From Ideonella_A intermedia_A (GTDB lineage Bacteria > Pseudomonadota > Gammaproteobacteria > Burkholderiales > Burkholderiaceae_C), in the NCBI GenBank assembly GCA_943370175.1, contig CALRPU020000011.1:1-64000 (forward strand): a stretch of 64,000 nt of DNA, in the 5' to 3' direction. Shown in pieces: positions 62,927 to 64,000 of the stretch. A model generated the notes under the pieces. The model saw nothing but the letters and a program-made list of their open reading frames with translations, was not told the origin of the DNA and did no database searches. A program made the translations under genes and the position numbers. How positions within the stretch are numbered: position 1 is the first letter of the stretch; each line of letters begins with the position of its first letter.

Positions 62927-64000
62927 TCAGGCGGTGCCGTGGTCGTCGCTCGCCCCCAGGCGCAGCCGGGCTTCCAGCGCCTTGGCCGCGCTGATGTCGG
63001 CGAAGGTGATGACCGAGCCGTCGATCACGTTGCCCAGCGTTCGGTAGGCCATGATGCGCACCGAAAACCAGCGCCCGTCGCGCGTGCGCACCTCCGACTC
63101 GCGCGGCTGCAGCGTGCGCAGCACGGTGCGCATGTCTTCGTGCAGCGACGGGTAGTCCAGTGCCGTGGCGAGGTCGGTCAAAGGGCGGCCGATGTCGCTG
63201 TCGCGCAGGCTGATCACGGTCTTGGCCTGTTCGGTGAAGCGGCGCACCTGCCCATCGGCGCCCAGGAACACCGTGGCGATCTGCGTGCTGTTGAGCAGGT
63301 TGCGCAGGTCGCTTTGCGCCGTGGCCAGCTCTTCCAGGCGGGCCATCAGCTCGGCGTTGACCGTCTGCAGCTCTTCGTTCATGGCCTGCATTTCTTCCTT
63401 CGAGGTGGTCAGCTCCTCGTTGGCAGACTGCAGTTCTTCGTTGGCCGCTTGAAGTTCTTGCTGCGAGCTGTGCATTTCGTCGCGCAGGGCCTGCAGTTCG
63501 CGCGCGAATTGGGAACGCGCCTCGGCCATGGCCACGTCCGCCGCCGCCGCCGCGGCCTCGGCCGCGTGCGCCGTGGCAGCGGTCCCGGCGCCGTCGTCCG
63601 CGGCGGTCGCGCCGGTTTCGGCCGATGGCCGCGCGCTCGCCGGTGGCTCTTGAAAGACCACCAGCCAACGCGTGTCGTTGCCCGCGTCGGGCGGGCTCAC
63701 GGGTCGCACGCTCAGCTCGACCGCCCCCACCACTCGGCGGGCCTCAGCGCGGCCGTGCCCGGCCTCGGCCAGCGCCGCCAACAGCGCGGTGCGCAAGGCG
63801 GGCTGGACCATGGCGTGCACATTCCAGTTGGCCTTGCCGGCGGCCGGCGCCAGGTAGCGGCCGGTGCGGCCGCTGAGGTGCAGGATGTCGCCGGCCGCGT
63901 TGATCAGCACGGCCGGCGGGGCCACGTGCTCGAGCATCCAGCGGTCGGTGGCCGCGTGCTCGGTTGAGTGGGTGGGGGATGCGGCAGGGTCGGGCATCGG
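62927..64000 (-). CDS. C-terminal part of a CheB/CheR-PAS type signalling protein (runs off the right edge)
   Basis: At least 358 codons are visible; the frame is open to the window end, and the in-frame ATG at 63997 is probably internal. It has a PAS-like domain (about 20-115 from that ATG, VAPPAVLINAAGDILHLSG) and an acidic/Ala linker. The repeating coiled coil ELQAANEELQSANEELTTSK then EEMQAMNEELQTVNAELMAR is the hallmark of the large CheB-CheR-PAS proteins. A second PAS domain follows (NSTQIATVFLGADGQVRRFT). In that family the N-terminal methylesterase and methyltransferase domains would be encoded to the right of the window. Confidence 0.85.
   Translation of the reverse strand, partial: PMPDPAASPTHSTEHAATDRWMLEHVAPPAVLINAAGDILHLSGRTGRYLAPAAGKANWNVHAMVQPALRTALLAALAEAGHGRAEARRVVGAVELSVRPVSPPDAGNDTRWLVVFQEPPASARPSAETGATAADDGAGTAATAHAAEAAAAAADVAMAEARSQFARELQALRDEMHSSQQELQAANEELQSANEELTTSKEEMQAMNEELQTVNAELMARLEELATAQSDLRNLLNSTQIATVFLGADGQVRRFTEQAKTVISLRDSDIGRPLTDLATALDYPSLHEDMRTVLRTLQPRESEVRTRDGRWFSVRIMAYRTLGNVIDGSVITFADISAAKALEARLRLGASDDHGTA

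Overview
The window is very GC-rich, densely packed and built from genes typical of a beta-proteobacterium of the order Burkholderiales, most like the Rubrivivax/Leptothrix/Roseateles/Rhizobacter side of the order. This rests on the mltG-tmk-holB-pilZ-tatD-ankyrin gene order, the family types present (RcnB, DUF4124, DUF4936, NADH dehydrogenase-like/SelD fusion, BON, PilZ) and the codon use. A BciA-like 8-vinyl reductase hints at a phototrophic lineage, and a PIP-box-preceded effector-like gene hints at a type III secretion system. Neither system is itself in the window.

Region 1 (1-2200) is a type I-F CRISPR array of 32 repeats (28 nt) and 31 spacers (32-33 nt). An IS3-family element is inserted 7 nt into the leader-end repeat, so the leader and any cas genes lie beyond the left edge. 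A degenerate last repeat abuts the 3' end of a broken gene. Region 2 (2195-8086) is mostly metabolic: RidA plus iron-type alcohol dehydrogenase, an HSL-type hydrolase overlapping a thioesterase-GNAT fusion, NRDE, DUF4936 and YgfZ. Region 3 (8152-15176) is the cell-wall/DNA-replication cluster mltG-tmk-holB, then a TPR histidine kinase, pilZ, tatD and an ankyrin protein. Region 4 (15345-18370) has a small hypothetical gene, a solute-binding lipoprotein, a secreted metallo-beta-lactamase-fold protein, a split small membrane protein and a dif-like Xer recombination site abutting a truncated secreted-protein gene.

Region 5 (18519-24338) is a complete NAD salvage operon (pncA-like, pncB, nadE, nadM-Nudix) divergent from its likely regulator nrtR. 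It is bounded by a decayed IS3-family element. Region 6 (25357-27239) is a polysaccharide deacetylase/glycosyltransferase pair. Region 7 (27240-29500) holds a probable decayed stretch and the candidate type III effector. Region 8 (29509-36663) looks like a stress/metal group: ferritin-like protein, fumarase C, RcnB-like protein, P-type ATPase, DUF4124 and BON proteins. Region 9 (36775-46102) carries the oxidoreductase-SelD fusion, an antiporter, a small gene under a LexA box, a secreted protein with a strong terminator, a TetR/MATE pair and a PPK2 kinase.

Region 10 (46672-54265) is a heavy-metal RND efflux operon (czcI-, C-, auxiliary-, B-, A-like genes plus a small periplasmic protein). Region 11 (54329-58195) has an ECF42-type sigma factor with YCII-domain partners, an SRPBCC protein and bciA. 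Region 12 (58333-64000) has PRC-barrel and beta/gamma-crystallin envelope proteins, a PAS hybrid histidine kinase, and the C-terminal part of a CheB/CheR-PAS-type signalling protein cut by the window edge. I saw no rRNA or tRNA gene.
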